Shown here piece by piece: positions 11,090 to 24,612 of a DNA stretch of 64,000 bases. Position 1 is the stretch's first letter. Each line of letters opens with the position of its first letter. Both the position numbers and the translations under genes were made by a program. The stretch comes from Chinchilla lanigera (taxonomy: Eukaryota > Chordata > Mammalia > Rodentia > Chinchillidae): NCBI RefSeq assembly GCF_000276665.1, contig NW_004955405.1:15310213-15374212 (forward strand), in the 5' to 3' direction. Under the pieces are notes generated by a model, which made no database searches, was not told the DNA's origin, and saw only the letters and a program-made list of their open reading frames with translations.

Positions 11090-11420
11090 TAACTTGGGGC
11101 CTTCCCAGAGCCGCGCGCCACGCCCCCAGTGCTCCTCGCCCCGCCCCGCCCCGCCCCCTCACTTCCGCGCTGGTGCGTCCGCAAGGGGGCAGGAGGCGAG
11201 CCCTGGAAACTCTTCTATTCCACCCTGGGCGCGCGCTGAGGGTGCCCCGGCTGCCTAGCGACGAATGCACAGACCCGGGGGCGCTGAAAGGTCATCCGCC
11301 CTTGTCCCGCCTCTCCTGCCCCGCGGGCCCCTCTGTGGACAGGCTAAGTGAGGACTGAGCTGCGAGGGCAGGTAACTAGGACGGCAGCGCTTGGAATACA
11401 AAGCGATCTTCCACCCTCGG
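11090..11420 (-). promoter_or_regulatory. PHLDA1: PHLDA1 promoter / CpG island edge
   Basis: GC- and CpG-rich sequence immediately upstream of the PHLDA1 start. Three overlapping GC boxes (CCCCGCCCC type, Sp/KLF sites) lie at 11137-11159, with a CACTTCCGC ETS-like motif just beyond. No TATA box is obvious, so dispersed initiation is likely. The CpG island continues through the coding exon to about 9.5 kb. Confidence 0.7.
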
Positions 11421-12239
11421 ATTTGCGGGGGGTGAGATCCTGCAGGACCAGTGCTCTGGTCTGGGAGAGCAGGGGACCCGAGGATCAGGAGGGCTAAGTT
11501 CCCTGCAAGTGTCTCCCTCAGACACGTACATACATATCTCAGTTTACAAAGGTTGCAGGCCGAGAGAACTTTTTGTTCTTGTCCATTGAGTTCTGTTCTT
11601 GGAGATACGTTAAACCAAAGCAGTAAGGGGCTACCGATTGTCCAGTTTGGAAGGCCGGTAAGGCAGACCCACTTCAGCTGGCATTTTTTCTCAACCCGGA
11701 GGCTCAGGCACTAAGCTCCCTTGCTTCCTTCATGGCCCGACTGCACAGCCTGCAGTCTTTTAGAACTTAGTAACTACAAGCCCAGGGATGTCTGCTGCTG
11801 AGAGACCCCCACATTTCAAAGCACAGCTTAGCCCTCAAAATGCTTGGATTTAGCCTAATGGGCCAAATCTACTGTGGAGATTTTGTGACCTAAAAAAGGT
11901 AGAGAGCCCTACTACCCTACACACACACTGAAATAGGGCAGAAAAGTGGTATAAGCAGACCAGCGTCCTGTTAGAGTAAGCCATTCATTAAATAAACAAG
12001 GAGCCCCAAGTATGTACTAACCCTGAACACATGGAAAACTGCAGTAAACTAAGGGAGACACATTACAGTTGCCCAGGGTAGGACAAAAGGCTGCTCCTGG
12101 GCCCAAAGTGGAAGAAAGGGGCGTTTAACTCTTCTGTTTGTTCATTAAATGGCTAAGAAAAAAATTCAGGTGGAAAGAGATGAGTTTAGACGTAAGAGTT
12201 AAATCCTTTGTGTGCCGTGCTAGAAATTTCAAATTTCTA
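11421..12239. other. Intergenic, upstream of PHLDA1, nothing recognised
   Basis: Leaves the CpG island; no ORF or repeat recognised. Confidence 0.5.
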
Positions 12240-12385
12240 GACGTGAGTGACGGTGGACGCCTACGCCTGTAATCCCAGCAGTTGGGAGGCTGAGGAAGGA
12301 GGATCTCGACGAGTTCAAGGCCAGCCTGGGCTCTATAGCAAGTCCATGCTTGAACCACATAGCAACACCTGGCCTCAAATAAACA
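12240..12385 (+). repeat. B1 SINE
   Basis: GTGACGGTGGACGCCTACGC, GGGAGGCTGAGGAAGGAGGA, AGTTCAAGGCCAGCCTGGGC. Confidence 0.8.
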
Positions 12386-14793
12386 AAGTAAGTAAATTCA
12401 AATTTTCAAACCTGATTCTAAGGAAATCAGAAAAAGGTTTTGTTGTCTTTGTTTTTGAGACAAGTTCTCACTAAACTGCTTAACTGTCCACGTTTAAACT
12501 TAGCATCCTGACTCATCCCAGAGTCCTACATCTTAATCTAAGGAACAATGTCCGATCAAATGGGACAACTTCAGCACAATCCCGAGTACAAATAAATTGC
12601 ACCTAGTCAGATCGCAGGCCCTTGACATTAATTAAAAGTCCTTTAAAGAGAAAGCAATTGTAAGAAGTATGTAAAGATTTCTGGTAAGATTATGAAAAGA
12701 TTTGCAGTTCTATATGCCAGCAACAAACACTGAACATCTCATTTTGTTTCTTTCTCTGTCTAGAACAACCGAGCATTCCAGAGAATTTCTACATTACCAG
12801 CTGTTCATCTTTTAACAGTGACATTCTTTAGCTCATTTGGAAAAGATACTTCCTTTAAGTCTGTAATTCAGTCTGAGGGCAGGTGAGTTGACAGTCATTT
12901 CGTATGGAAAGACGTAAGTTTGACCAAGTAAAAGCAAGATGTAAACCAGAAGCCTGAGCTATTTTCTTAGAATTCAAGTGTGGTTATTACTTAGCCTTCT
13001 GCAGTTTGCCAGAATGTAGCAAATGCTTTCTGAATTATCTGAAAATGTTTGAATAGCAGCACAATTTTCAAAAGCACCCACTAACTAGAAACTTTAAATC
13101 TCAAATTTTTCTATTGGGTATTTCACAATGATCTAGTAATTCTAAAATCAGCTCAAAAGTCTGTGTATTCTCAGTGCTCACAATGCAGCAATTATTAGAA
13201 ATCTTAGCATGAAGAATCCACCAGCTCATTGAAATTGCCGTATTTGCCTATTTTTAAGGAAACTCAACAAAAAAATGCGTTACAGGCTGTATAAACAATA
13301 AAAACACATGTCACTTCCAGATTAAAGTTTGGAAAGCTAGCTAACAAAACCATTGGTTTGGCTAACTCAAGTTGCATTTTATGGTGATAAAATTGTTTGT
13401 CAGTTGTTTATTTTCTGCCCTTGGATAAAGGTCATTACCTGACATCAAAGATATTACTTAGTTTCTACTTGTGTCACTTTTTCAGTGTCCTCCACAAGCT
13501 CCTCTTTTCTCCATCTCAATCCTTGGTTATCTTTGCACTTAATTCTTTGTTGATCTTATCCCCTCTCATTACATGCCAGACTCTCTAATTTACATCTTCA
13601 ACTTATATCCAACTGCTTCTTGCCAAAGAATGAAAGACTACTAAAGTTACAGAACAATAACATGCCAGGCAAGGAAGGGAGCATGAGGACATTCAGTTAG
13701 TTCACTCAAGAGAAAAGTCTGAGGATTTAAAAGTGGGTTTCAGAGCTTTTGCTTTAAAAAGAAAAAACTCTAGATAAAACAGAGAAACCTGCAGGTTTAT
13801 ACATATTAAACTCCTGGACGGAACAAGTCCAGTAGGGGGGTTGGAGTACCAGACTCACTTAAAAGTTCATAGTTTTCAGTGTTCACCAGTTAGAATAGCT
13901 GTAGTGTGTAACATACAGCTTCAGCTGACATATTCCCAGCCAGTGCTACTGCAGGATGAAACATCCGTACAGTAGTTCAGTGTTTCACAGCCCAAATATA
14001 AGCTAAGTCCTCCCAAACTGATCTCACCCTCATCTATTCTGTCTGCATCGCACTTGTGTTGATGGCAATTCACTACATGTAACTGCTCAGACCATTAAGT
14101 TCGGATCGTTACTGTCTTTCCTCAGACCAAATCCCCTCATCTAGAGCCCTGATGTAACTTTAGGACTGTGCCCGTTAAGAGTCAAAATGACACATCCACT
14201 GGCAGAGATCCTTACTCTAGACTGCACTCCAGGTGGCCCAGGCACCCAGTGGGCTCCACACTTTTCCCAGGAATTCAGTGCCACTCCTATGTACTGTGAT
14301 GGGTACAAGGGCTGGCTCGTCTGTTTGAATGTGTAGGCTAGTGTCCACACATATGTGCAGAGGCTCTTAGTTCAAAGCTAGGAGTGAAAAGAGATGGAAG
14401 GTGGGACATGGGCTGAGGATCAGCTCTGCTCACAAGTTACCTTCTGGCATAAATGTAAGCCTGATGGATCCACGATGCATGTCAGACAGGAGCATCAGAC
14501 ATTTTAACAACTTCAAACACGCAGCATCTCCACTGTACCCCTGCCCAGGATTGCCAGTGCGCTACAAGCATACCTGCCTTGCTGTAAGCTTTCTCACAGT
14601 AACTGCATCTCCCCTCTGGTTTATTATAATGGCCTAACTTGTCTAATTTACCCTTGTCCTGTTTTCAGCATAGCAGCTATTCCTATCACATCTAAGGCTT
14701 TGCTCAATCAAATGTCACCTTCTCAGTGTAGCCTCTCCTGATTATACTGCCACCATTTGATGCCCTTTAATTTTTCCTATAGCATGTATTCTT

Positions 14794-14824
<31 letters not shown>

Positions 14825-17578
14825 CTCCGGTACCAGGAACCGAACTCATGACCTTGGGCTTGGCCCAGCCCCCAGCGTGTATTCTTTTAATGTATTAATC
14901 AGTATCATCCCTATTGCTTATTTCTGTTCCCCTTAATAAGTTCTTCCAGAAGGCAAGGATCATTGCTTCATATGTAGAAATTTAACAACTTGATCAGGAA
15001 ACTTCACCTTAAAAATAAATTTCTTAAAATGACATTTTCAATAAACCACCTTTTAAAGCTTTTTAAACAAGACTTTATGAAAACTCCCCAAACTTCCAAA
15101 GCCAACATATATTTGGTCTATTTTTAAATGGGAAAATACCACATATGCCAGCCCTCTCTAGTTCTTAATCTCTTGAACTCCACATACCTTCTCCCAAATA
15201 ACTTGATAATGTGAAGTATTCCTATCAACTAGCATCCTTTTGTCTAGTAGGAGGAAACAGTAATGATATTGATGTAACAGTTTTTATCTGGCGGCTAAAC
15301 AACCAAATACTTGTTTACAGGGATTTAACTGAAATTATAGTGAAGTCTAAATAATCAAATGTCATTCAAAGGAAAGTGAAAAGCCACTTATAAAAACGTT
15401 GTGTCACACCACCATGTATACAAAGCACAACCAAATAGTTCCATGTTCAGAGTGAAAAGGTTAAATACTAACTCTTCTTCAACACAGACCTAGACTTTTC
15501 TGTCTGGCTGCCCTTTCTGCGCCTTGCTGATGAGCTGCTGCCTCCTAGTGACCAACTTGTGTAACACAACTGAACATTAAAGAGCAGGCTGCGGGGTTTT
15601 CTATTCCGCTATCAAATGTATCACCACCTGCGTGCACCAAGCAAAGTCCAAGTCAGTACCTTCTGCCACTTCTGTCGTGCCAGTAACCTAATTAGGTTCT
15701 CCCTTCCCTCACCTAGGCTCCTAAGAAACCCAACTAGATCCACACCATCTCATCACCCAACTTCCCCCTAGATAGCTACACAGTAAACTTTCCATCACCG
15801 TCCATCATGTGGCATTACAGTTCCTCTCTGGCAAGGAAAGTCCCTGACAGGATGAGTCCCACTGTCAGTTTTTATTCCTCCCACTCATCTTAAATGAGCT
15901 CCAGCCCTGCAACTACTTACATTAACACTTAAAACTGAGTTGACTGACACATTGTTTACTGGAAATACTCAAACTACGGCAAAAAGGCCAAAGACATTTT
16001 CATGTCTACCAACCAGAGGCAGGTGATATGCTAAGGACACTCATGGTAACATTAATTTTGAAGAGACATGAAAATACTGGATGAAATGAAGTACGGTACT
16101 GGCATTTGTTTTAGTCCTAAGTTCAAAATAGGGACATTCAAAGGGCAGGGAGAGGGAGGAAACTTGATGAACCAGCATGTTGTCACAGAACTGCTACCCA
16201 CTTAAGTTCAAAGCACGGCTATCTGGCCCAGGGGTGGCAATGACTGACACCAAACTCATGGGAGTCTTCTCTGAGCACTACCCTGGCCACACAGCATTCA
16301 TTCAGCCCTGTCCTCCATTAGACCAGTAACACACTTCCTAGATTCCCTTCTCTTTAGACCAAGCACATGGGCTTGCCACCTGGATAAACACGCCCATGTG
16401 GGGTACTACATTCAAACCATGACTTCCTTTTTGCCTTTCCCAGCCTTGGCCTTCAGTGTATATCCTATTTAGCCCATGTTTCCACTACAACAGCATGTAG
16501 TCTGAGGACATTGCTCACCTTCAGTTACTGATCTCTAAAAACATGGAACGGGCAAATGCTGCTTGTAGACAATAGAGGACAAGCAGCAGCACTTGTCGAC
16601 AATTTAAGGAAAAAAAAAAAAAAAAGATAGTGGAAAAAGATGCTTGGATGGTACGTGGTAAGGTTACTCCTGAAGAGGAATTCAAGACACTTGCAGGCCA
16701 CAGATGACAGGATTAGAGGGACTCAAGAATAAAAGGGCTAAAAACAATCCAGTGGGGTAGCCAGGCCCAAAAAGGTGGAAATCTTTTCACCAAAAATATA
16801 ACTGAGGAACTCTTTCTGCAGCAAGCTTCTGCAGTCCCACTACACATGCTAGAAAAGGCAAGTCCCATTTGAGAGAAACTCCTTACATTTCATAATCCCT
16901 AATTCTGATGTGAATTAACAGTGTCCCTTAACCTACAAAATGTATTTTCTACGGAGTATGTGTTTTGCTTTTCAGCCTCATACAGGTAGGCATGTTAGGT
17001 GAAAGGTTATCTTGCAAAATAAACACCTGGATGAAATTAGGGTCCCCAGTCATAGCTCATTTCCTGGGACTTCATTCCAAAATTTCCTTTCTTTGGCCTG
17101 TTTACTTATTTCTAAGATGCAAATACTTGCTTTTGTGTTCCACGACACTTTTGTGGCAGATATGGTTGTCACTGTATTTTCCATTTTCCCAATTCCTAAC
17201 AAGCAGATTCTGCCCAAGAGCATGAATTACAAGCTTCCCTTTGAAGGAGGTTGAATGCTAATACCCTTATGTCTCCAGTTGCCCAAAACTGGAACATTTA
17301 AGAAGATACTTTCAAAAAGGAATGAGATTTTCTAAATTTAGCTAACTCTGGATTAAGGGAAGCAAATTCTTTCCTTCTATTTTTCTATAGCAACCTCTGA
17401 ACATTCTGAAAGGGCCTAATTTTGGATATATAATATCCAATTAGTCTCATAGCCTTTAAAACAATAAAAAACCTCTACTAACACTGAAATTAACTTCTGA
17501 AGCCAACTTACAATGACCTTAAGTTCTTAAAATTCTCTCACAAATTCAGGTTTCAAAAGCAGTCTATACATTTAGACA
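12386..17578. other. Repeat-poor intergenic stretch between PHLDA1 and NAP1L1
   Basis: One truncated ID (14796-14873) is the only repeat recognised in over 5 kb. No coding signal. It may hold regulatory sequence, but I can point to no specific element. Confidence 0.45.
14796..14873 (-). repeat. ID SINE, internally deleted
   Basis: Long TTTTG tail, GGTACCAGGAACCGAACTCA end, then directly to GGCTTGGCCCAGCCCCCAG; the middle of the element is missing. Confidence 0.75.
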
Positions 17579-17697
17579 TTTGCTGGGCATGACGTTGCAT
17601 GTCTGTAATACCAGCACTCAGGAGGCTGAGGCAAGAGGACCATCAAGAGTTTAAAAGCCAGCCTGGGGTAGAAGTTCAACTGCCTCAAAATAAAAAG
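17579..17697 (+). repeat. B1 SINE
   Basis: GCTGGGCATGACGTTGCATG to AAAGCCAGCCTGGGG and A-rich end; abuts the L1 fragment. Confidence 0.75.
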
Positions 17698-17705
17698 CGG
17701 GGTAT

Positions 17706-18200
17706 GGCCGATGTTTATAACAGCAGTTTTTAATAGCCAAATCTTAGAAACAACCCAAATGCCCATCAACTGGTGAATGGATAAAGCTGTGGTTTTTTTA
17801 CACAATGGAATACTACTCTGCCATAAAGCGTAAGTTTAAAACATTCCTAGGTAAATGGATGCACCTTGAGACCATACTCTTTAAGTGAAATAAATAAGAC
17901 ACATGTAAACACTGCATCGTTTCTCTGGTGTAAGAAACTGAAAGCACAAGTAAGAAGCAAAGTGTCTTATGAGGTATTGTGAAATACAATGTTCAAATGA
18001 GGGGAACAAGGCAGGGAACAGGGGGAAAGGCAAGAATTTTTTAGAAGTGACAAAAGGTAAAAATGGAAACAAAGCTTTTACCAATGGGGAAGGAAAAGGA
18101 ATAGGGAAAAGAATCCTGTTGTATCACGTACAGGTACAAATTCTGTGATGAATGTGATCACTACATGTATCTCAAATGTACTAATAAAATCTGATTAAAC
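17706..18200 (+). mobile_element. L1 3' end with 3' UTR (5' truncated)
   Basis: Contains the typical ORF2 C-terminal DNA (AACCCAAATGCCCATCAACT, AATGGATAAA, TACACAATGGAATACTACTC), followed by a purine-rich 3' UTR ending TACTAATAAAATCTGATT. Flanked by B1 fragments. Confidence 0.8.
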
Positions 18201-18202
18201 AA

Positions 18203-18254
18203 AAAAGACCAGCCTGAACTGCATTGTGAGACCATCTCAAAAAAAAAAAAAAAG
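18203..18254 (+). repeat. B1 SINE 3' half
   Basis: GACCAGCCTGAACTGCATTG to poly(A), directly after the L1 3' end. Confidence 0.65.
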
Positions 18255-18484
18255 CTAACATTTCTTTGGATACAGCAAATTTTTGATCTAGTATTCCTCT
18301 TCATTTTTATGTATAGTGCCTTATTGCTACACAAGAATTTTACCTACAGTTCCCAATCAGATCAATTCCACTTTTGAAGGCAGTTGGAATTATGGACATG
18401 AACAGATCAGGAAAATACCTATTGTGTTGGACTTAATTTTGAAGTATTAGGTGCATACATTTTTAACCTACGTGTTTCCTTGGC

Positions 18485-18562
18485 CAGTGATGGCAAACCC
18501 TTTAGTTTTCAATAATGCATGCTGTGTTCACCACCATTGCCATAGGTCTTTTGCCTGCAACA
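18485..18562. mobile_element. hAT-like MITE, second diverged copy
   Basis: Begins CAGTGATGGCAAACCCTTTA and shares the left end and internal GCCATAGGT segment with 32396-32475. The right end is degraded. Confidence 0.45.
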
Positions 18563-18626
18563 CAAACATCCCATGAATAAGCACATCTCGTTTTTAAATA
18601 ACATCCCCAATATAAGGAAACAAGGG

Positions 18627-18694
18627 GGCTGAGGACACAGCTCAGTGCATAGCGCCTGCCTGGCAAGTGCAAGATCATGATCCCAGTACCAAAA
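18627..18694 (+). repeat. ID SINE
   Basis: GGGCTGAGGACACAGCTCAG to TCATGATCCCAGTACC; B box shortened. Confidence 0.7.
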
Positions 18695-18801
18695 AAAACA
18701 TGGGATAGCTGGAGAAATGCTTCATTTTAGGCCCGGGACAAACAGAACCTGAACTTAAAGATGATTTTTCTGGCCATAGCTTTACTCAAAAAAAAGAAGC
18801 T

Positions 18802-18893
18802 GGGGGCTGGGGACGTGGCTCAATAGTATAACTCTTGCCCTGTATGCATGCACAAGGCCCTGGGTTCAATCCCTAGCACCATATACATAAAAA
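18802..18893 (+). repeat. ID SINE, older subtype
   Basis: GGGGCTGGGGACGTGGCTCA to GGTTCAATCCCTAGCACC, AGCACC-ending type unlike the GGTACC copies. Confidence 0.75.
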
Positions 18894-18928
18894 AAACCCA
18901 ATGATTTTTTTTAAATGATGATGTATCC

Positions 18929-19271
18929 TGTTATGGTTTGTGTCTGGGTGTCCCCCCAAAGCCTCATGTGGTCATGGGGCAGGCTTTTAGAGTTTGATTA
19001 TGGGTGTGAAAGCTGCTCCCGCCCTGGGGTGGATAGTTTGCATATGTAAGGGACACAGCAAGAGGCTGCTTGGGGCCATTTCCTGGCTTTTGTGCTTGTT
19101 GCTTTGCTGTGTTCTGTGCCAGGAGCTGTAGCCCTCTGCCATGTGCCACTCTGCCTTGTAACCTGCCAAGTATGGACTGAAACCTCCACAAACTGTAAGC
19201 AAAATAAACCTTTCCTTCCTTAACTTTGGGCGTCAGGTATTGTCTCAGCAACGAGAAAAGTAACCAAAACA
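18929..19271 (+). mobile_element. Solo MaLR-type LTR (343 bp)
   Basis: TG...CA ends, an AATAAA about 70 bp from the 3' end, and an exact 5-bp target duplication TATCC (18924-18928 and 19272-19276). Closely similar to the LTR at 63177-63525. Confidence 0.85.
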
Positions 19272-19699
19272 TATCCAAAATACATAATATACCACTTGGG
19301 AAAATATGGGGCAATATAACAATCTAAAAAAATTAAGAATATTTTAAGATTTCTTGGTTTGGATTAACTGAGCTCACTAGAAGCTATCTTAATACTGGGA
19401 AATATAGTACTGAGGAGATATAAATGGCACATCATGCCTGCCATTTTCTGTCAAGTAGTCTAAGGAAAAATAAAGTGTCTATGTATACAGATAAGAACAT
19501 GAAACGTTAACAAAATGTCAAGCACTGATCTGAGTAAAAAAAAAAAAAAAAAATCAAAAATTACTTCAACTGTTATTTATAATTTTAAGTTACAGAGAGA
19601 ACTGCCCATCAACAAATGATTAAAAAAAAAAAAAAAAAAACTATCCAGAATTTGACTAAGGGGCTCACTGTAGAAAAGCCTGAATCCCTTAAGTCGTTA

Positions 19700-22600
19700 T
19701 TCAAGGTTAAGGAAAAGGAACAGCTCTGAAGAGCTCCCTAATACCGTACCAACTTATTCACTACTCAAGCCCAAGCCCTTATTCTTACTTTATTTGCATT
19801 TCAGTTTCTTATACATGATCACAGGGCCTTTATCAGTGCCCAATTAGCCTCAGGCCTACTTCAAACATTTTTACCTTCTAACAGCGCCCTGTATCAGTCA
19901 CGTCTTACTTTGGTTCTTCCACCTAAATTGCAGTTTACAAACTCCTATGCATCTTGGAAATCTTTGCTAAAAGGTTTCAAACAAGTTTTGAGCATTTTAG
20001 CACGAACCACTTTACAATCTCATGAAGTTTTTCAGAACCACAACTTCCTAACTTCATCATAATACTTTTCAATCAGCTTCTGACACTTTCACTTTTATTC
20101 TGCATTCCAAGTTCTTCTTTCCAATTTTAAGTTTAAAAAAGGCAAGAAAAAGCACTGCTTTATTTTAAGCAACATTTACTGAGTTTCAAAATAAAGCTCA
20201 AAACAAGAAAGCCACAAAAGCTAACAATGCTCAATTTGCAATATGAAAAATGGAGTTTTCTTGCCAGTAATTTCTTTCTAAATTGTGATGCCCCATTTCT
20301 CCCATTATAATGAAGGACTATGGTCAGCACATTTTAACTGAAACACTTGGAAGTGCAATGGACATTGAACAGGAGACACAAGACACACAGTATACTATTA
20401 GTGAAAATAAATCACAGTAAAACCTTGGATTGTAAGTAACTTGCTGTTAGTGTTCCACAGGATGAGCAAGCACTTCTAACAAACTTTACCTTGGTGAGAG
20501 TGACGTTTTTCAGTACAAGTAGTGTATGACACTGAACATCACAGGATGACAACTGAGCCAAAGATTTTCTCTCCCATCCCACCCCATCCTCAGGAGGAAT
20601 CCCTCACCTCAATGAGAACAGGACATATGTACAATGTGGGAAACTGCAAAATTTTGCAGAAAAGCATCACTTGAATATGACTGCAGCAGTGCAAGCAATG
20701 AATCTGCTTAGTAACAATGCAGAATCCACTTCCACAAAATCCTCAAAAGCAGGCAAAAGCGTGTCATTGGGTAGGTTCCTTTCAAGTTACCAGATTCCAG
20801 TGAGCCAAGACAGTGACTTGTCAATGACAGTCAAGGTCACCCTACACAATTAACCCTCCTCTCATCTCCCTCAGTCCAGCCACAAAAGCTTTTAAAGTGC
20901 AGGTTATTTTTCTTTATATTATGTATTTTATTATTTTGTATGACAGTATTGTAATCATTTTTATACGAACATTTTTGGGTTGTGGAAGGAATCACCTGAA
21001 TTTCCATTACTTCTTATGGGAAGACTCGCTTTGGATTGTAAGCGTGTTTCCAGAAGGATTACGCTCAAAACCAAGGTTTTACCATATATCCAAATGGATG
21101 ACCACTTAGCTCTAAGGAAAAGAATTTCATGCAATAAGGATGTTTCCATTTCTCCAAATTCACATTAAATGTTAAGTGAACCTTACTCAGTCCAAGAACT
21201 TGTCTTTTATCAAGGTTGTACTTTAATATCTAGATTTTTAGATCAGTATACAAAAAACACCAGTATATCTATTCAGTTAACTTGTTACTAATTTACCATT
21301 ATTGTTTACATTTGCTTTTTGGGTATTAGTGTTGTTTTAAATGGCAATTACCTAAATTATAAACATTTTCAAAACAAAATTGAGCTTATTATTACCAAGT
21401 ATAAATACAGTGGCAGAAGACTTCTTGAAAACTGAAAGAGCATATATACACTTCTCTTTTCTAAAGTACCTACAAAGACCATATGCTTCTACATTGCTTT
21501 ATACATTTAAAGTAACAACTGGCCTGATTTAAATAGAAATATAAAGGCTAAAATTTGTTGTAAGACTAACCCATAAAAGTGTACTCAAATTTTAAACCAA
21601 GCCCTCAAATCACATCATTCACAAAGTATCTGAATATTGGCTTCATAGTTCTGTATGGCATGTTTTTACAAACAGTATCTCAAAATTTTTTGTCTTTCAC
21701 AATTCCAACAGCCTGCAAGGGAGATAAAACCACCAATTCATACTGTCTTACAAGCAGCAGTAACACTGTTAATCCAGTTACCTTAGGGGTGCTACCATAC
21801 ACCAATCACTATCACTGACCTAGTCACAGAGTAATGAAAGTAATCAAAGCTAGTATCTCCTTTTCATGTTTGTTTTTAAAAGGAAAGAGGTAGAATCCCA
21901 TTTTTCTTAAGTACCAACTCACCAATTCCAAGGAATTAAGGTATTTTCACATGTAAAATAGTAATAGTAGTACTAGTTCAGTGAACTACATAAAAGACTT
22001 TTGAGAAATTACAGATGTACCTGTCAGACATGTACTTTAAACAAGTAGGAAATGTCTGAGACTATTGTTCTTTGCTCACTTACCATATTTAAATAACCAT
22101 GAAGTCCTAAATTAGTTTTTAGAACAGATAACTCTATGGGATTTTTACCATTTCTAAAAGAAAAAAAAATGAGAGATCTTCTTGGTAAGTCAGGGAACAG
22201 GATCAGTGGAAACTAAAGCTGGACAATGTAAAGAAACTGACATGTCTCAAAAATGTCTGTAGATAACTAAGAATAAAATCCTTCAGGAGTTACACAATTC
22301 CTTTCTAGTTTTCCAAGAACTCTACTTAGCATGGATGAGGTGGTTGTTCTTATAATTACACAGATTTACAGGTCATAGTGACTTAAGCACCAAATAGCCT
22401 GTTTTTAGACATCTCCACTCTTCACTCTTCAAAAACAACAGTGTAGATTTGTATCCTTTTAAAAAATCCAAATGTCACCAGTGTATTTTATAAAATTAAA
22501 TCCAAATTTTATTTAAGGATTTCAAATTACATATTTCAAATTTCTAAAATGGAATAGAACCATCTTGGAATGAAGAAATGGCATAAATGAACACTGACAT

Positions 22601-24612
22601 CCCTTGAAACTCAAATTTTGTAACAAAAACAATCATCTGCAAACCACATCCCCATTATGTAACAAGATGAAATATTATCTACCTCTTCGCTTTGGCAATA
22701 GCTATTTCCTAAAGGAATGAAAACAATGATTTTGTTATTCTTTAATTAAAAATGGGATTCTATCTTTAGATTAAAATTTTAAAGATCAGAAAAAACTATT
22801 TAGATGAAATACGATTACAAAAAAAAAAAAAAAATCAACACAGAATGTCTAATCAAAACCATTCTGAAAAAGGAAAAAACTACTGTGATTGGTTAAGGAT
22901 TTCCAGTAGTTAAAGAGTCTCAAGAAGTATGGATAGTTCCAAACAAATGTGTTCACATTTTAAGTCTTTAATACTAAATTTTCAAAAAAATATCACCTGT
23001 AAAAATGAATCAACTAATTTTACTAACAGCAGGAACTCTAGACCTTCCTCTTGAATTAGTCCACCCTATCAAAAATAAATTCGTCCCCCAAATTAACAGT
23101 AATTAGCCTGAGGTATTTTAAATGTGGCTCTGAAGTCTCAAACTTAATGGCATTCCCCTCCCCAAAATGGTCTTATTACCACTTTAGGCCCAAAATCTCT
23201 AGAGTATTTACTACAATATGGCCATCTAGAAAATCTGAAGAAGAAAAAAAATCCTTGGACTTTAAAAAATAAAGTCCATCCCATCCATTTTCACTATAAC
23301 AGCAGCCACATGCAATGTGAGTGTTATCTGGCCAGATCCACAATAGGGGTGTTTAAACTTCATTTTCCAGTTTAATTATCAAAGCCTGATGTGAATGAAA
23401 TGCTGAGTATCACACTGTGGTACAAGTACGTCCAAATCTCTGAGGTTTTAAATGAGACTGAGAAACAGTTCATGAAATTTAACGCATTATGCCTTAACAT
23501 ATCTGTGAGGTAGTTAAGTAAACAGTACTACCCATTGTAATACATAGTAAACAGAAACATGGGTAAATGACGTATCTAAGCAGTAAGGATCAGAGTAGAC
23601 CATAGAGGCTTAGGGCTTTCAGGTTCTAATCCAAAAAAATGAAATTTAACTTTTCTTCTTTTAAAAGAATGTATCATCATTTAGAGTATTTCTGCTTTTC
23701 TTGTTTTCCACTTGATCATATCTTCCAAAGTTGGCTCCTTTTCCTTTAGTATGTTACACTGGGCACAAAATCATTAATTTAAGTTTAGCCTCTGCTTCTA
23801 ACCTGAATTAGCACAAAATTAAGACATTACTTTGTGAGAACTAAAATTGTATTTAACATTTTTATTTTAGACTGCAAAAACAAGCAAACAACCAAAAAAA
23901 CGTGAAATAGGCTCATCAAATGATGTGTATTCATCCTTTCCAGGAAAGCAGAAAGTAGACCCTACCACAAAGAAAAGATGCTTAGTTAATGTATGTTAAA
24001 TTTAGAAGTACACTAAAATATTATCAGTTTAACTTCTGAAAATTCTAGGTTTATTCACCTCCCTGTGGTAACCACAACCATGTAAGGTCGGTTTCCTTAT
24101 AATTAACTGTCACCTAAAATATAAAACTCCATTAATAAGCTAATAATTAGATTTGGTCTTACTGGAAATTCTTAACCACAAGTTTATTTTATTTTCCTTT
24201 AAATAATGAATTGTCTTAGTATAAGTCACTGCATTTCTGTAACAGAAAATGAAAAGCATGGCTATGCAAGCGACTTAAACCCACTTTACTACTAGCAGGA
24301 AAACTATTTTGGTTCTTCAGGAAAAAAAGAAAGTTAACTTTCACAGTTATACTCCAATAATTATATGATGCAAAGAACCAAATTGCAGCAATGAACGAAC
24401 ATGCTTCAGAGAATCTGTGCATTCAATGTATCGGACAGTAAAACTATAGTTAAAATGCTAGTTAGAACAAATTGGTCTTTAAAATATCAATTCCTTTAAA
24501 AAAAATTACTGAGTCTACCAAGAAAATACAAAAACATAAGGCTGTAAGTAAATAATAGTTGTGTTTAGGCTATTACAGTGCAGGTTATCCTCAAGGCCAC
24601 ATACATCCTGCT
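19700..24612 (-). other. NAP1L1: NAP1L1 3' UTR (proximal part certain) and SINE-free 3' flank
   Basis: The 3' UTR starts at 24612. Minus-strand AATAAA signals occur near 24182-24193, 22503-22510, 20159-20164 and 19790-19796, so the end cannot be fixed from sequence. The stretch is AT-rich, carries no SINE, and contains one DNA-transposon-like element (20415-21083). No convincing ORF is present on either strand. Confidence 0.45.
20415..21083. mobile_element. Noncoding DNA-transposon relic (pogo/Tigger-like)
   Basis: Left end CAGTAAAACCTTGGATTGTA; right end, reverse-complemented, reads TGGTAAAACCTTGGTTTTGA, giving an imperfect terminal inverted repeat over about 25 bp. Length about 670 bp. Interior has no transposase ORF. 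Family assignment is from the end sequence and is tentative. Confidence 0.6.

Noticed and set aside
10214..11092. Long plus-strand ORF (292 codons) opposite PHLDA1
   Set aside because: Antisense shadow of a GC-rich conserved coding exon; no family resemblance and no own promoter or splice logic.
20671..20853. 60-codon ORF within the DNA-transposon relic
   Set aside because: No transposase motif; chance ORF in a noncoding derivative.
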